Numbered from the stretch's first letter, positions 37,578 through 48,779 are shown. The stretch: 64,000 bases of DNA from Nostocoides sp. HKS02 (GCF_009707485.1 NZ_CP046121.1:3038001-3102000); one strand, 5' to 3'. Numbers and translations: made by a program. Notes: generated by a model from the sequence alone, not told the origin.

Positions 37578-37738
37578 GCCTCCACACCCGACAGCTCCCG
37601 CGGATCGGTTGCTGCCGGGGTGACGCTAGCGAGCGATCCGACGCCGTCGCTACGGCTATTCGAGGTTCCTATGGCTCGTTGACCCGGGCCGGCCGGGTGT
37701 GCTAGCCAACGGGAGGCGCGGCCTGACGGTCGAACACC

Positions 37739-38986
37739 TCAGTCGTCGAACATGGCGACGACGGGCATCTCCACTGTGTCGACGCCGACTACGGTCGCCT
37801 CGTCGGGCTTGCCCGGCAGCACGGTTGCGACGTAGTCCCTGATGGCGTCCTCGATCGGGACGTCGTGACCCGCGCGCTCCGACATGTACCACCGGTGCTC
37901 GAGCACCTCGTGAAACAGCTCAGCCGACTCGAGCTTGCCCGCGAGCTCGCGCGGAACGGTCCGGGTGATCGGCTCGTAGATGCGCGACAACCAGTCGTGG
38001 GCGACGATCTCCTCGTCGTCGTTCTGGCGGTCCTGGGATGCGCGGTAGGAGTCGAGGTCGTTGAGCAGCCGGCGGGCTTGGTTCTCCTCGACATCGAGTC
38101 CGGTGAGCCGCAGTAGACGTCGCGAATGATGGCCTGCATCAACGACTTTCGGCTGGATCTGGATGTGCGTGCCGTCGAAGTCCGTGGTGATCGCGAGCTC
38201 GTCGATGTCGAATCCGAGCTCGTTGAGCCGCCGGATGCGCTCGTCCACCCTCCACCGGTCGCCCCGCTCGAACCGCTCGAGTCCGGTGAGCTCGTCCCAC
38301 AGGTCGCGGTAGCGGCACACCAGACGGTTGGAGGTGTCGATCGCATCGGTGCCGGCCTCGAGGTAACCGCCCGCCTCGAGGTCCATCAGCTCGCCGGCGA
38401 TGTTGACCCGGGCGATCTCGAGGTCGTGTTCGCGCTGCCCCGTGGTGAGCGACTGGTGCAGCTCACCGGTCTCGGCGTCGACGAGGTATGCCGCGAACGC
38501 GCCGGCGTCACGACGGAAGAGGGTGTTGGACAGGGACACGTCGCCCCACCAAAAGCCGATCAGGTGCAGGCGCACGAGCAGGACGGCCAGGGCGTCGATG
38601 AGGCGGGTCGTCGTGTCAGGGCGCAGCGACTGGCTGAAGAGGGCGCGGTAGGGCAGGGCGAACTGCAGGTGCTGGGTGATCAGGCAGGCGTCCAGCGGCT
38701 CGCCGTCGACCCCGACGCGTCCGCTGACGACCCCGGACGGTTCGACGCACGGCACCTCGAGCCGGTTGAGGTTTCGCAGCATCTGGTACTCGCGCACCGC
38801 GATGTCGGCCTTGATCTCCTTGACCGCGAGGACGCGCTTGGACAGCTTGACGAAACGGACGACGTGACGCGAGATGCCTCGGGGGAGAGCCGCCAGGACC
38901 TCCTCGGGCCAAGTCTCGAGTGGCAGTTCCCAAGGCAGGTCGAGCAGGGCCGGGTCGGGTCGCGCTGCGGTGATCTGGAGGGCCAC
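37739..38986 (-). CDS. DUF4032 / lipopolysaccharide-kinase-like protein
   Basis: About 415 residues from GTG 38986, chosen because GGGAG stands 9 nt upstream and the family starts ALQITAARPDPALLDLPW. The N-terminal half is kinase-like: LAVKEIKADIAVREYQMLRNL resembles the nucleotide-binding Lys/Glu region, and WWGDVSLSNTLF with YLVDAETGE resembles HGDxxxxN and DxE motifs of LPS kinases. The C-terminal half is DUF4032. Substrate unknown. Confidence 0.85.
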   Translation of the reverse strand: MALQITAARPDPALLDLPWELPLETWPEEVLAALPRGISRHVVRFVKLSKRVLAVKEIKADIAVREYQMLRNLNRLEVPCVEPSGVVSGRVGVDGEPLDACLITQHLQFALPYRALFSQSLRPDTTTRLIDALAVLLVRLHLIGFWWGDVSLSNTLFRRDAGAFAAYLVDAETGELHQSLTTGQREHDLEIARVNIAGELMDLEAGGYLEAGTDAIDTSNRLVCRYRDLWDELTGLERFERGDRWRVDERIRRLNELGFDIDELAITTDFDGTHIQIQPKVVDAGHHSRRLLRLTGLDVEENQARRLLNDLDSYRASQDRQNDDEEIVAHDWLSRIYEPITRTVPRELAGKLESAELFHEVLEHRWYMSERAGHDVPIEDAIRDYVATVLPGKPDEATVVGVDTVEMPVVAMFDD

Positions 38987-39079
38987 GACTTCATGCTCCC
39001 AGATCACGGGTCAACCCGGTGGTCCGTGTCAGCGCCGCCCGACCCCACAGCGCGGATACGCCGGTGGCCGCACACGCCG

Positions 39080-39111
39080 GTGGCCGGCACCCCGGGAGGG
39101 GTGCCGGCCAC
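39080..39111 (-). terminator. Intrinsic terminator after the ABC ATPase gene
   Basis: A perfect 14-bp stem (39080-39093 with 39098-39111) and a 4-nt loop, between the ATPase stop (39135) and the DUF4032 start. An octamer copy (39113-39120) directly abuts it. Confidence 0.85.
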
Positions 39112-39134
39112 GCGGCATACGGGAAAGGCGGTTG

Positions 39135-40250
<1,116 letters not shown>

Positions 40251-40271
40251 GGCTTCGTTGCCTTTCCTTCA

Positions 40272-40289
40272 CCGGCAGGAACGTGCCGG
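40272..40289 (-). promoter_or_regulatory. Short inverted repeat in the ATPase leader
   Basis: CCGGCA and TGCCGG are separated by 6 nt, 22 bp upstream of the ATPase ATG. Could be an operator or a leader hairpin. Confidence 0.35.
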
Positions 40290-40423
40290 ACGATCCGTTG
40301 TAAAGGTGGTGCCGCCGCAGACGTCGGTGTCGCGGTGGGGTCAGTCTGGCCCACACCACGCCGTTGCGCCATAGCCCGTCCGCGCTGTGTGAAAGATCTT
40401 GCGCATTCGGTCCGAGCACGCTG

Positions 40424-40435
40424 CAATTTCTTGCT
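40424..40435 (+). promoter_or_regulatory. LacI-type operator candidate
   Basis: GCAA and TTGC flank a 4-bp centre immediately before the -10 box of the LacI gene. Position suits autorepression; evidence is weak. Confidence 0.3.
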
Positions 40436-40440
40436 ACGGT
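40435..40440 (+). promoter_or_regulatory. -10 box of LacI gene, leaderless
   Basis: TACGGT with a 6-nt spacer to GTG 40447. Confidence 0.6.
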
Positions 40441-40446
40441 CACCCT

Positions 40447-41460
40447 GTGAAGGCACGACTGGCGGACATCGCGGCGCACGCCGACGTCAGCGAGGCGACC
40501 GTGAGCCGCGTGCTCAACGGCAAGCCCGGGGTGGCGGCGACCACCCGCGAAGTCGTGCTCAACTCCCTCGACGTGCTCGGCTACGACCGGCCCTCTCGAC
40601 TGCGACCGCGCACCGCCGACCTCGTCGGGCTGATCGTGCCCGAGCTGACCAACCCGATCTTTCCGGCGTTCGCGCAGATCATCGAGACCGCGCTCGCGCG
40701 CCACCAGTTCACCCCGGTGCTGTGCACCCAGACGCCGGGGGGCGTTCATGAGGACGACTACGTCCAGATGCTGCTCGACCGGGGCGTCGCCGGCATCATC
40801 TACGTCTCCGGGCAGCACGCCGACACCACCAGCGACCCGGAGCGCTACCTGCGGCTGCGCGAGCGCGGCCTGCCGATCGTGCTCGTCAACGGCTACCACG
40901 AGGCCATCGACGCCCCCTTCATCTCGAACGACGACGTGGCCTCGATGGAGCTCGCCCTGACCCACCTGGTCCAGCTCGGGCACACCCAGATCGGCCTGGC
41001 CGTCGGCCCCGACCGGTTCGTCCCCGTCATCCGCAAGATCACCGGGTTCCGCGCCTCCATGCGCAGCCTGTTGGGACGCGAGGATGTCGAGGAGCTCATC
41101 GAGCGCACCCTCTTCTCGGTCGAGGGTGGCGACACCGCCGGGGCCCGACTGTTGGAGAAGGGCTGCACGGCGGTGGTCTGCGGTTCCGACCTGATGGCCC
41201 TCGGCGCGATCCGCGCGGCTCGTCGGGCAGGGTTGCGGGTGCCCGAGGACTTCTCGGTGGTCGGCTACGACGACTCGCCGCTGATCCCGTTCACGGACCC
41301 GCCGCTGACGACGGTCCGCCAGAGCGTCCAGGCCATGTCCGAGGCCGCGGTCCGGGCGTTGCTCGACGAGATCGCCGGTGAGCCGGCCCCTCGGGCAGAG
41401 TTCGTGTTTCGCCCCGAGCTCGTGGTCCGGGCGTCGACAGGAGCGGTGCCCTCGCGTTAG
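40447..41460 (+). CDS. LacI-family transcriptional regulator
   Basis: 337 residues. N-terminal HTH RLADIAAHADVSEATVSRVLNGKPGVA with the hinge region, then a periplasmic-binding-like ligand domain (VGLIVPELTNPIFPAF, RGVAGIIYVSG, GYDDSPLIPFTDPPLTTVRQ). The divergent sugar ATPase suggests control of carbohydrate uptake. The stop TAG overlaps the stop of the convergent otsB gene within TTAG. Confidence 0.92.
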   Translation: MKARLADIAAHADVSEATVSRVLNGKPGVAATTREVVLNSLDVLGYDRPSRLRPRTADLVGLIVPELTNPIFPAFAQIIETALARHQFTPVLCTQTPGGVHEDDYVQMLLDRGVAGIIYVSGQHADTTSDPERYLRLRERGLPIVLVNGYHEAIDAPFISNDDVASMELALTHLVQLGHTQIGLAVGPDRFVPVIRKITGFRASMRSLLGREDVEELIERTLFSVEGGDTAGARLLEKGCTAVVCGSDLMALGAIRAARRAGLRVPEDFSVVGYDDSPLIPFTDPPLTTVRQSVQAMSEAAVRALLDEIAGEPAPRAEFVFRPELVVRASTGAVPSR

Positions 41461-42224
41461 GCCGTGGGGTTGCGTCGGGCGACGAGCATCGACAGGGCGT
41501 CTGCGACGTCCTCGGGGGTGTCCACGCGATACGCCGCCGCGGTCGGTCCGTCACCGACCTTCACGCCCACATCGGCCTCGGACAGGAGTCGGAACACGTC
41601 CTCGTCGGTGACGTCGTCGCCGAAGTAGACAACGGCATCCGCGCTCACGGCATCGCGCAAGGCCATGAGGGCAGTGCCCTTGTCGGCGCGGACCACGCTC
41701 ATCTCGACCACGTGCTTCCCGTGCATCACGTGCGCCTCGGTATGCCGGGCCGCCACCTTGATGGCCGCGTCCTCGGCGGCCCGTGCGGGGCCGGCCTCCA
41801 TGCCGCGGGTGTGCAGCACGACCGCTGCGGGCTTGTGCTCCACCCCCGACCCGGGGTGCTCGGCGGCGACCGTTGCGACATCGTCGACCAAGGCGGCCAG
41901 GGCGTCGGCGCGGGAGCCGTCGAGGTCGTTCGAACTGGTGTCGGCGCTGGACTCCGCGCCGTGGCTACCGATCCGGGTCACGGCGCTGTCGGCCAGGCCG
42001 GTGAGCTGGGTCAGCGTCGAGAGGTCCCGCCCGGACACGACGGCCGCATGGGTCGAGGGCAGCGAGGCGAGGGACTCGAGGTCCTCGAGCGTGCCCGGCA
42101 GGGCCCGGGACTGCGACGGGTCCAGGACGAGCGGGGCCAGGACACCGTCGAAGTCGGTGGCCACGAGCAGGGTTGGCGCCGTGGCCGCGCGGCCAAGGGC
42201 GGCGGCCACGGTCTCGGGCACCAT
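41457..42224 (-). CDS. otsB: Trehalose-6-phosphate phosphatase
   Basis: A 255-residue HAD-superfamily enzyme. LVATDFDGVLAPLV carries the nucleophile Asp, AAVVSGRDL is motif II, RADKGTALMALRD contains the motif III Lys, and VYFGDDVTDEDVF is motif IV. ATG 42224 shares one base with the otsA TGA, so both enzymes are translated together. Confidence 0.94.
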   Translation of the reverse strand: MVPETVAAALGRAATAPTLLVATDFDGVLAPLVLDPSQSRALPGTLEDLESLASLPSTHAAVVSGRDLSTLTQLTGLADSAVTRIGSHGAESSADTSSNDLDGSRADALAALVDDVATVAAEHPGSGVEHKPAAVVLHTRGMEAGPARAAEDAAIKVAARHTEAHVMHGKHVVEMSVVRADKGTALMALRDAVSADAVVYFGDDVTDEDVFRLLSEADVGVKVGDGPTAAAYRVDTPEDVADALSMLVARRNPTA

Positions 42225-43750
42225 CAGCGCTGCCCGCCCGGGTTGGCGGCGTGGTGCAGGTCCTCTGCCTGGCGGTCGGCGCTCGCGAGCACCTCGTCGT
42301 CCTCCCGCTCGCGGGTGGAGCGGGTCGGTCGCTCGGGGGCGTTGGCGAGGTTCTCGAGGAACCGGTGCGCCCACCGCTGGACATCGTGGTCGGCGACCCG
42401 GCGGCGCATCGCGCGCATGAGCCGGCGCTTGTCCTTGGCTGGTGTCTCGATGGCGCGCATGATCGTCTGCTTGAGGCCCTCGATGTCGTGGGGGTTGCAG
42501 ACGAAGGCCTGGTGCAGCTCGTGGAAGGCCCCGGTGAACTCCGACAGGACCAGCGCTCCACCCTCGTCGTGGCGGCAGGTGACGTACTCCTTGGCCACGA
42601 GGTTCATGCCATCGCGCAGCGGCGTGACGAGCAGCACGTCCGCGGCCAGGTAGAGCGCGGCCATTTCCTGACGAGGGTAGGAGTGGTGCAGGTAGTGGAC
42701 GGCGGGCGAGCCGATGCGGCTGTGGTCGCCGTTGAGCCGCCCGACTTCGCCCTCGATCTCCTGGCGGAGCTCGCGGTATGCCGCGACGCGCTCGCGGCTG
42801 GGCGTTGCCACCTGGACGAACGTCTCTCGCGGGGGCGCGACGTTGCCCTCCTCGAGCAGCTCGCCGTAGGCCTTGATGCGGTGGCCGATGCCCTTGGTGT
42901 AGTCGAGCCGGTCGACCCCCAGCAGCAGGGTGTCGGGGTCGCCGAGCGAGGCCCGGATCTCCTTGGCGCGAGCTTGGGTCTCGGGCAGCATCGCGAGCTC
43001 CTGGAGCCCGACGAAGTCGATCGAGATGGGCACGGCACTGGCGCGGACGCGGCGCGCGTTCTCGCCACGGGCCACCGACACGGTGTCACCCTTGGTGGGC
43101 AGGCCGAGCAGCTGACGGCAGGCTCGGACGAAGTTCTGGGCGTCGGCCACCCGCTGGAAACCGAGGTAGTCGGCGCCCAGCAAGCCCTCGAGCAGGGCGC
43201 GACGCCAGGGCAGCTGGGCGAAGAGCTCGACCGGGGGGAACGGAATGTGGTTGAACCACCCGATCCGCACGTCCGGGCGCAGCTCGCGCAGCATGGCGGG
43301 CACGAGCTGGAGCTGGTAGTCGTGGACCCACACCGTGGCGCCCGGCGCGGCGACCTCGCTGACCGCCTCGGCGAACCGCCGGTTCACCCGTTCGTATGCC
43401 GTGAACCAGTACCGGTGGAAGGTCGCCGGCACGATGACGTCGTGGTAGATCGGCCAGAGGGTGTCGTTGCTGTAGCCCTCGTAGTAGTCGGCGATGTCCT
43501 CGTCCGACAGCGCGATCGGTCGCAGGTACATCTCGTCCTGGGTGAACGGCTCCGGAGCCTCACCGGGCTCACCGGCCCAGCCCACCCAAGCGCCCTCGCG
43601 GCTGCGCATGACCGACTCCATCGCGGTGACCAAGCCGCCAGGACTGGTCCGCCAGGAGACCTCGCCGGATGGGTCGACCACGCGGTCGACCGGCAGCCGG
43701 TTGGCGGCGATGACCAGGTCGAAAGTCTCGGGCGTTCGGTGCACGGGCAA
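42224..43750 (-). CDS. otsA: Trehalose-6-phosphate synthase
   Basis: 508 residues, GT20. Makes trehalose-6-phosphate from nucleotide-glucose and glucose-6-phosphate. Motifs: ANRLPVDR, GGLVTAMES, VWVHDYQLQLVPAMLRE, WFNHIPFPPVELF, GVDRLDYTKGIGHRI, PLRDGMNLVAKEYV. A C-terminal acidic tail of ~40 residues extends past the catalytic domain. TTG 43750 or GTG 43744 are both possible starts. A TAGGCT box lies at 43778-43783 on the minus strand. Confidence 0.95.
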   Translation of the reverse strand: MPVHRTPETFDLVIAANRLPVDRVVDPSGEVSWRTSPGGLVTAMESVMRSREGAWVGWAGEPGEAPEPFTQDEMYLRPIALSDEDIADYYEGYSNDTLWPIYHDVIVPATFHRYWFTAYERVNRRFAEAVSEVAAPGATVWVHDYQLQLVPAMLRELRPDVRIGWFNHIPFPPVELFAQLPWRRALLEGLLGADYLGFQRVADAQNFVRACRQLLGLPTKGDTVSVARGENARRVRASAVPISIDFVGLQELAMLPETQARAKEIRASLGDPDTLLLGVDRLDYTKGIGHRIKAYGELLEEGNVAPPRETFVQVATPSRERVAAYRELRQEIEGEVGRLNGDHSRIGSPAVHYLHHSYPRQEMAALYLAADVLLVTPLRDGMNLVAKEYVTCRHDEGGALVLSEFTGAFHELHQAFVCNPHDIEGLKQTIMRAIETPAKDKRRLMRAMRRRVADHDVQRWAHRFLENLANAPERPTRSTREREDDEVLASADRQAEDLHHAANPGGQR

Positions 43751-43777
43751 TCAGCTCCACGGGTGGTCAACGACCCC

Positions 43778-43783
43778 AGCCTA
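43778..43783 (-). promoter_or_regulatory. -10 box of otsA-otsB
   Basis: The minus strand reads TAGGCT about 28 nt before the TTG start; GGAG lies just before the start, so this message has a short leader. Confidence 0.45.
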
Positions 43784-43819
43784 AAGCGCATCCCTCTGGC
43801 GGCGACCCCCGGGCCGGTC

Positions 43820-43825
43820 TACGGT
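43820..43825 (+). promoter_or_regulatory. -10 box of CBS gene, leaderless
   Basis: TACGGT with a 6-nt spacer to ATG 43832. Confidence 0.6.
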
Positions 43826-43831
43826 CGGTGC

Positions 43832-44260
43832 ATGAGGATCTCCGATGTGGTTCGCCGCAAGGGCGACATGGTGGTGACGGTGAAGCCGGACGAGACCGTG
43901 GAGCGGCTCCTCGCCCTGCTGGAGGAACACAGGATCGGCGCCCTGGTGGTCAGCGAGGACGGCGAGACCGTCGGGGGAATCGTCAGTGAGCGCGATGTCG
44001 TGCGCCATCTCCACCGCGATGGCGCGGCAGTGCTCTTGGCGCCCATCTCGCAGATCATGACGGCTGACGTGAAGACCTGTGACCTCGACGAGCCCATCGA
44101 CGAGCTGGCTCGCACGATGACCGAGCTGCGCATCCGCCACGTGCCGGTGGTGGTGGACGGCCGGCTGCGCGCGATCGTCAGCATCGGCGACATCGTCAAG
44201 CACCGGATCGACGAGCTCCAGACCGAGCGTGACCAACTTGTTGGGTACATCCAGCAGTAG
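43832..44260 (+). CDS. Two-CBS-domain protein
   Basis: 142 residues made almost only of a CBS pair: VKPDETVERLLALLEEHRIGALVV...GGIVSERDVV and the second ISQIMTADVKTCDLDEPIDELARTMTELRIRHVPVVVDGRLRAIVSIGDIVKHRI. Such pairs bind adenosine nucleotides and regulate partners; related to mycobacterial hypoxic response protein 1. No partner is fused. Monocistronic, divergent from otsA. Confidence 0.88.
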   Translation: MRISDVVRRKGDMVVTVKPDETVERLLALLEEHRIGALVVSEDGETVGGIVSERDVVRHLHRDGAAVLLAPISQIMTADVKTCDLDEPIDELARTMTELRIRHVPVVVDGRLRAIVSIGDIVKHRIDELQTERDQLVGYIQQ

Positions 44261-44289
44261 CCTTCCCGGCTTCGCACAGGCCGTTCACT

Positions 44290-44295
44290 TACCGT
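44290..44295 (+). promoter_or_regulatory. -10 box of kinase gene, leaderless
   Basis: TACCGT with a 6-nt spacer to ATG 44302. Confidence 0.6.
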
Positions 44296-44301
44296 AGGGG
44301 C

Positions 44302-45945
44302 ATGACGACGGAGGCCATCGAGGGGAACGACGGCGGCTTCGGCGCGCCCGGCGGGCCCCAGATCGGTCCGTACCGCCTGATCCAGCAGCTGGGTGAGGGC
44401 GGCATGGGCGTGGTCCACCTCGCCCTCGACCCCAACGGGCGCGCCGTCGCCCTGAAGCTGCTGCGTCCGCACGTGGCGCACGACCGTGACGCCCGAACGC
44501 GGCTGCGGCGCGAGGTCGACGTGCTCACCCGCATCCGCGACCCACGAGTAGCGGCTGTCGTCGACGCGGACCTTGACGGGGACCGCCCCTACCTGGTCAC
44601 GCGCTACGTCCCCGGGCCCGCTCTCGACGAGGTGGTCAAGCAGCACGGCCCCATGCGTGGCCAGGACCTGCTGCGTCTGGGCGACGGGCTGGCCGCAGCC
44701 CTGCACGCCATCCACGACGCCGAGGTGATCCACCGCGACCTCAAGCCCGGCAACGTCCTCATGCTCGACGGGGACCCCGTGCTCATCGACTTCGGCATCG
44801 CCCACGTGGCCGACGACGTGCGAATCACCCTGACCGGGCTGGTGATGGGCACGCCTGGCTACCTCTCGCCCGAGGTGGTCGAGGGTGCGCCGGTGACCGT
44901 GGCCACCGACTGGTGGGGATGGGCCGCCACGCTCGCCTTCGCCGCGAGTGGCGCCCCACCGTTCGGTCGCGGCCCGATGGACGTCGTGCTCTCGCGGGTG
45001 AGTCGTGGTGACGCCGACCTGTCCGGCGTCGACCCGCGGCTCGCGCCCCTGTTGTATGCCGCGCTGTCGCCCGTGCCGAGCGAGCGCCCCGATGCCGAGG
45101 AGGTCGTCGAAGCCCTGGGGCGCTACGCCGACGGTCGCCCCGTCACGGGCGCGCTGCCGGTCACGACTCGGCATACCCAGGTCATCGAGCGGTCCGGGAC
45201 CGCGCACTGGGACCGGTCACCCGTGGCAGCTGCGCCCGCGCCGCCCGAGGACGACGTGCTGCCCTGGGACGCGCCGGAAGAGGAGGTCTCCGACTGGCAG
45301 GCGGCCTGGGAGGGTGGACCGGGCGAGCCGGACCCGCGCATCGGGCGCCCCAACCGCACGGGCACGCTCATCGCCCTGATGCTGGCGCTGGTGGCGGGTG
45401 TCGCAGCGTTCCCGATCGTCGCCATTGCGGTGGCAGTGCTCATCTCTTGGGTCGCTCGAACCGTCGACCGGTCGGTGACCTCGCTGGTGCTGCGCCGCCA
45501 TCACCGCGGGCGGCGCCGCAGCGACGTGCCGGTGGCCGTGGTCGCGAGTCCGTGGCATCTCGTCGTGGGCGCCCTGGCCACCGTGGTCAGCGCGATCCTG
45601 CCGCTGGTGGTCGGGGTGTGTGCCGTGTTCAGCACTGCTCTGGCGATGGTGGCGGTCACCGGCGGATCGCCGCATCCGGACACCTCGCCCGCGTTGGCCG
45701 TCGGGGGCGTGATCGCCGTGCTGATGGCCTGGTGGGGTCCTGGCGGCTCCGGCCTGCGACGAGGCACCCGCAGCATCGTCCGGGGCACGAGCCCCGGTCC
45801 AACGGCCCATCGGATCGCCGTCGGCATCGCCCTGGTGCTCGCGCTGGGACTGGCCGCGTGGGCGGCCCAGCACTCCGGCGTACCCCAGTGGTGGCCGTCC
45901 AAGGCGCCGACGTCGCTGGTGCCCGTCACTGGCCTGACCGGATGA
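44302..45945 (+). CDS. Ser/Thr protein kinase with polytopic C-terminus
   Basis: 547 residues. Hanks-type kinase: glycine loop GEGGMG (31-36), Lys52 in VALKLL, HRDLKPGN at 144-151, DFG at 163-165, GTPGYLSPE. A Pro/acidic linker (~290-355) follows, then about four transmembrane helices, unlike PknB, which has one helix and PASTA domains. The membrane part has no domain I recognise. The stop overlaps the thrE-like ATG as ATGA. Confidence 0.9.
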   Translation: MTTEAIEGNDGGFGAPGGPQIGPYRLIQQLGEGGMGVVHLALDPNGRAVALKLLRPHVAHDRDARTRLRREVDVLTRIRDPRVAAVVDADLDGDRPYLVTRYVPGPALDEVVKQHGPMRGQDLLRLGDGLAAALHAIHDAEVIHRDLKPGNVLMLDGDPVLIDFGIAHVADDVRITLTGLVMGTPGYLSPEVVEGAPVTVATDWWGWAATLAFAASGAPPFGRGPMDVVLSRVSRGDADLSGVDPRLAPLLYAALSPVPSERPDAEEVVEALGRYADGRPVTGALPVTTRHTQVIERSGTAHWDRSPVAAAPAPPEDDVLPWDAPEEEVSDWQAAWEGGPGEPDPRIGRPNRTGTLIALMLALVAGVAAFPIVAIAVAVLISWVARTVDRSVTSLVLRRHHRGRRRSDVPVAVVASPWHLVVGALATVVSAILPLVVGVCAVFSTALAMVAVTGGSPHPDTSPALAVGGVIAVLMAWWGPGGSGLRRGTRSIVRGTSPGPTAHRIAVGIALVLALGLAAWAAQHSGVPQWWPSKAPTSLVPVTGLTG

Positions 45946-47429
45946 ACCAAGGGGACCCCACCCCGCGTCCGCCGCACTCGCGCCGCCCCGACCTGCGACG
46001 GAGCCGGATCTGGCGCGGGGAGGAGCTCACCGAGACGCTCCCGATGGTCGAGTCGCTGCGCCACACGCCCTACCGCAACGTGCGCATCCGCAAGGCTGCT
46101 GCGGAGGAACGAGAGGCTCGGGCCTCGCTCGACCTTGCCCTGCGGGTGGGCGAGCTGATGCTGCGGTGCGGCGCCGGTGCCCCCCAGGTCGAGTCCTCGG
46201 TCATCGCGGTCGCCGCCGCCGCTGGGCTCGACAACCTCGAGGTGGACATCACCCTGCAGTCGCTGTTGGTCCAGTGCACGACCGCGTCGGGCGCTCCGAT
46301 CACGATGCTGCGCGTGGTGCGCTCGGCCAGCCGCGACTTCGCCCGGCTCACGGCGGTGCACGAGTTCGTCGAGACGCTCGTGACCGATGGGTACGACCGC
46401 GAGGCTGCGGCCGCGCGACTGCGCGAGATTCGCCGGGCGCCACGGTTCTGGCCGAGCTGGGCCGTGCGCGGTTCCCTGGGGGTCGTCGCGGCCGCCATCG
46501 CGACGATGCTGGGGGCCGGGCTGGTCGCGGCGCTCGTCGCCGGCGTCTCGGCGTTGGTGGTCGGTCTGGCGGCTCGCTCGCTGGGGCGCCGCGGACTGCC
46601 CGAGTTCTACCAGTGCGCCATCGGTGGGTTTCTCGCCACGGTGATCGCGTGGGGTGCGTTCAGCCTCGGGGCGCGGGGCTGGCTGCCGGTCAGCTCCTCG
46701 GAGTTCGCGTTCATCGTGGCAGGTGGGATCACCGTGCTCCTGCCGGGACGAACGGTCGCGTCGGCCTTCGAGGACGCCATCTCCGGCTACTCGGTCACCG
46801 GTGCCGGCCGGATGTTCGCTGTCTTCCTCACCACGGCCGGGATCATCCTGGGCGTGGCGACGGGGCTGTCGCTCACCCTGTCGCTCACCGAGGTCTTCGG
46901 ACTGGAGCTGGCCTCGCCGTCGATCGTCGCCACCAGGGCGCTGAACGCACCGGTCGACCTCGCGCTGGTCGGTGCGACGATCGTCGGTGTGGCGGGAGCC
47001 GTCTCGCTCCGCAGTCGGCGCCGGCTCGTGCTGCCTGCGGGGGTGCTGTGCGCAGTGAGCGTGGGGGTGTCGCTCGCGGTGGCGCGGGTCGACCGGCTGG
47101 GACCACTGGCGGCCGCAGGGTGCGCCGCCATGGTCCTGGGGTTCGCTGGGCGGCTGATCGCCCTGCGGCTCGGCGCCCCGGCCATGGTGCTCGTCGTCCC
47201 GGCGTCGTACGGCCTGCTGCCCGGGCTGGCGATCTTCCGAGGGCTCTACGAGATGGTGAACGGGTCCTCCAAGGCGGCCGGGTCCTTGTCGTTGCAAGGC
47301 GGTATCACCACGTTGCTCGGGGCCATGGCCGTGCTGCTGGCGATCGCGGCGGGCAGCGTGCTGGGCGAGTTCCTCGCCGCGCCGTTCGACCGCGGGATCG
47401 TCCAGAAGCGACGCGCTCGCCGCCGCTGA
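45942..47429 (+). CDS. thrE: Threonine/serine exporter ThrE family
   Basis: 495 residues. N-terminal ThrE domain with LALRVGELMLRCGAGAPQVESSV and ITLQSLLVQCTT, then about ten hydrophobic segments of the ThrE and ThrE_2 domains, including EFYQCAIGGFLATVIAW and GGITVLLPGRTVASAFEDAISGYSVTGAGR. Coupled by ATGA to the kinase gene, so the kinase may regulate it. Exports threonine and serine in Corynebacterium; substrate here is inferred. Confidence 0.92.
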   Translation: MNQGDPTPRPPHSRRPDLRRSRIWRGEELTETLPMVESLRHTPYRNVRIRKAAAEEREARASLDLALRVGELMLRCGAGAPQVESSVIAVAAAAGLDNLEVDITLQSLLVQCTTASGAPITMLRVVRSASRDFARLTAVHEFVETLVTDGYDREAAAARLREIRRAPRFWPSWAVRGSLGVVAAAIATMLGAGLVAALVAGVSALVVGLAARSLGRRGLPEFYQCAIGGFLATVIAWGAFSLGARGWLPVSSSEFAFIVAGGITVLLPGRTVASAFEDAISGYSVTGAGRMFAVFLTTAGIILGVATGLSLTLSLTEVFGLELASPSIVATRALNAPVDLALVGATIVGVAGAVSLRSRRRLVLPAGVLCAVSVGVSLAVARVDRLGPLAAAGCAAMVLGFAGRLIALRLGAPAMVLVVPASYGLLPGLAIFRGLYEMVNGSSKAAGSLSLQGGITTLLGAMAVLLAIAAGSVLGEFLAAPFDRGIVQKRRARRR

Positions 47430-47453
47430 CGGGTGCCATTTCTGCCGTTTTTC

Positions 47454-47483
47454 TTGTGGTCGATCACACACCGCCCTTACGGT
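47454..47483 (+). promoter_or_regulatory. Promoter of the rpf-like gene
   Basis: TTGTGG (47454-47459) and TACGGT (47478-47483) with an 18-bp spacer, giving a ~230-nt leader containing the riboswitch. Confidence 0.6.
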
Positions 47484-47516
47484 GGACCCTTGGTGCCGTC
47501 CGGTACCCACAACTGA

Positions 47517-48482
<966 letters not shown>

Positions 48483-48494
48483 CCCCGTAGCTCC

Positions 48495-48528
48495 GATGGC
48501 CCGGCTCCCTCACGGACGCCGGGCCATC
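48495..48528 (+). terminator. Intrinsic terminator after rpf-like gene
   Basis: A perfect 11-bp stem (48495-48505 with 48518-48528) around a 12-nt loop, 13 bp past the stop. Confidence 0.75.
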
Positions 48529-48608
48529 GCGCGCCCGGGCACCACCGGCGTGTGTATGCCGCGTCGTCGCCTTGGGTACGATCGTCCCCGCCCGCCTGAG
48601 GCGGGCTC

Positions 48609-48681
48609 GCCGGCGTGGCGCAATTGGCAGCGCACCTGTCTTGTAAACAGGGGGTTAGGGGTTCAAGTCCCCTCGTCGGCT
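48609..48681 (+). tRNA. tRNA-Thr (anticodon TGT)
   Basis: A 73-nt cloverleaf. Acceptor GCCGGCG pairs with CGTCGGC (one G-U); anticodon stem CCTGT/ACAGG encloses loop CTTGTAA with anticodon TGT; T-arm GGTTCAAGTCC. No CCA encoded. No repeated 3' end was noticed nearby, so no integration at this tRNA is evident. Confidence 0.95.
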
Positions 48682-48779
48682 CTCTGACCAGCAAAAACGC
48701 GCCGTGCGGCCATCGGAACACGAGGTGCGGAGCTCACCGGCTCATCGCCGCGTCACGATGTCGGCGCCTGCGCGTCTCA

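Noticed and set aside
44236..44245. A frameshift at CTTGTTG in the CBS gene, like the two others
   Set aside because: The frame here ends naturally a few codons later (DQLVGYIQQ), matching a normal C-terminus.
48752..48778. Another copy of the GTCAC/TCCC promoter element
   Set aside because: GTCAC is present but the second half reads GTCTC and no gene follows in the right direction.
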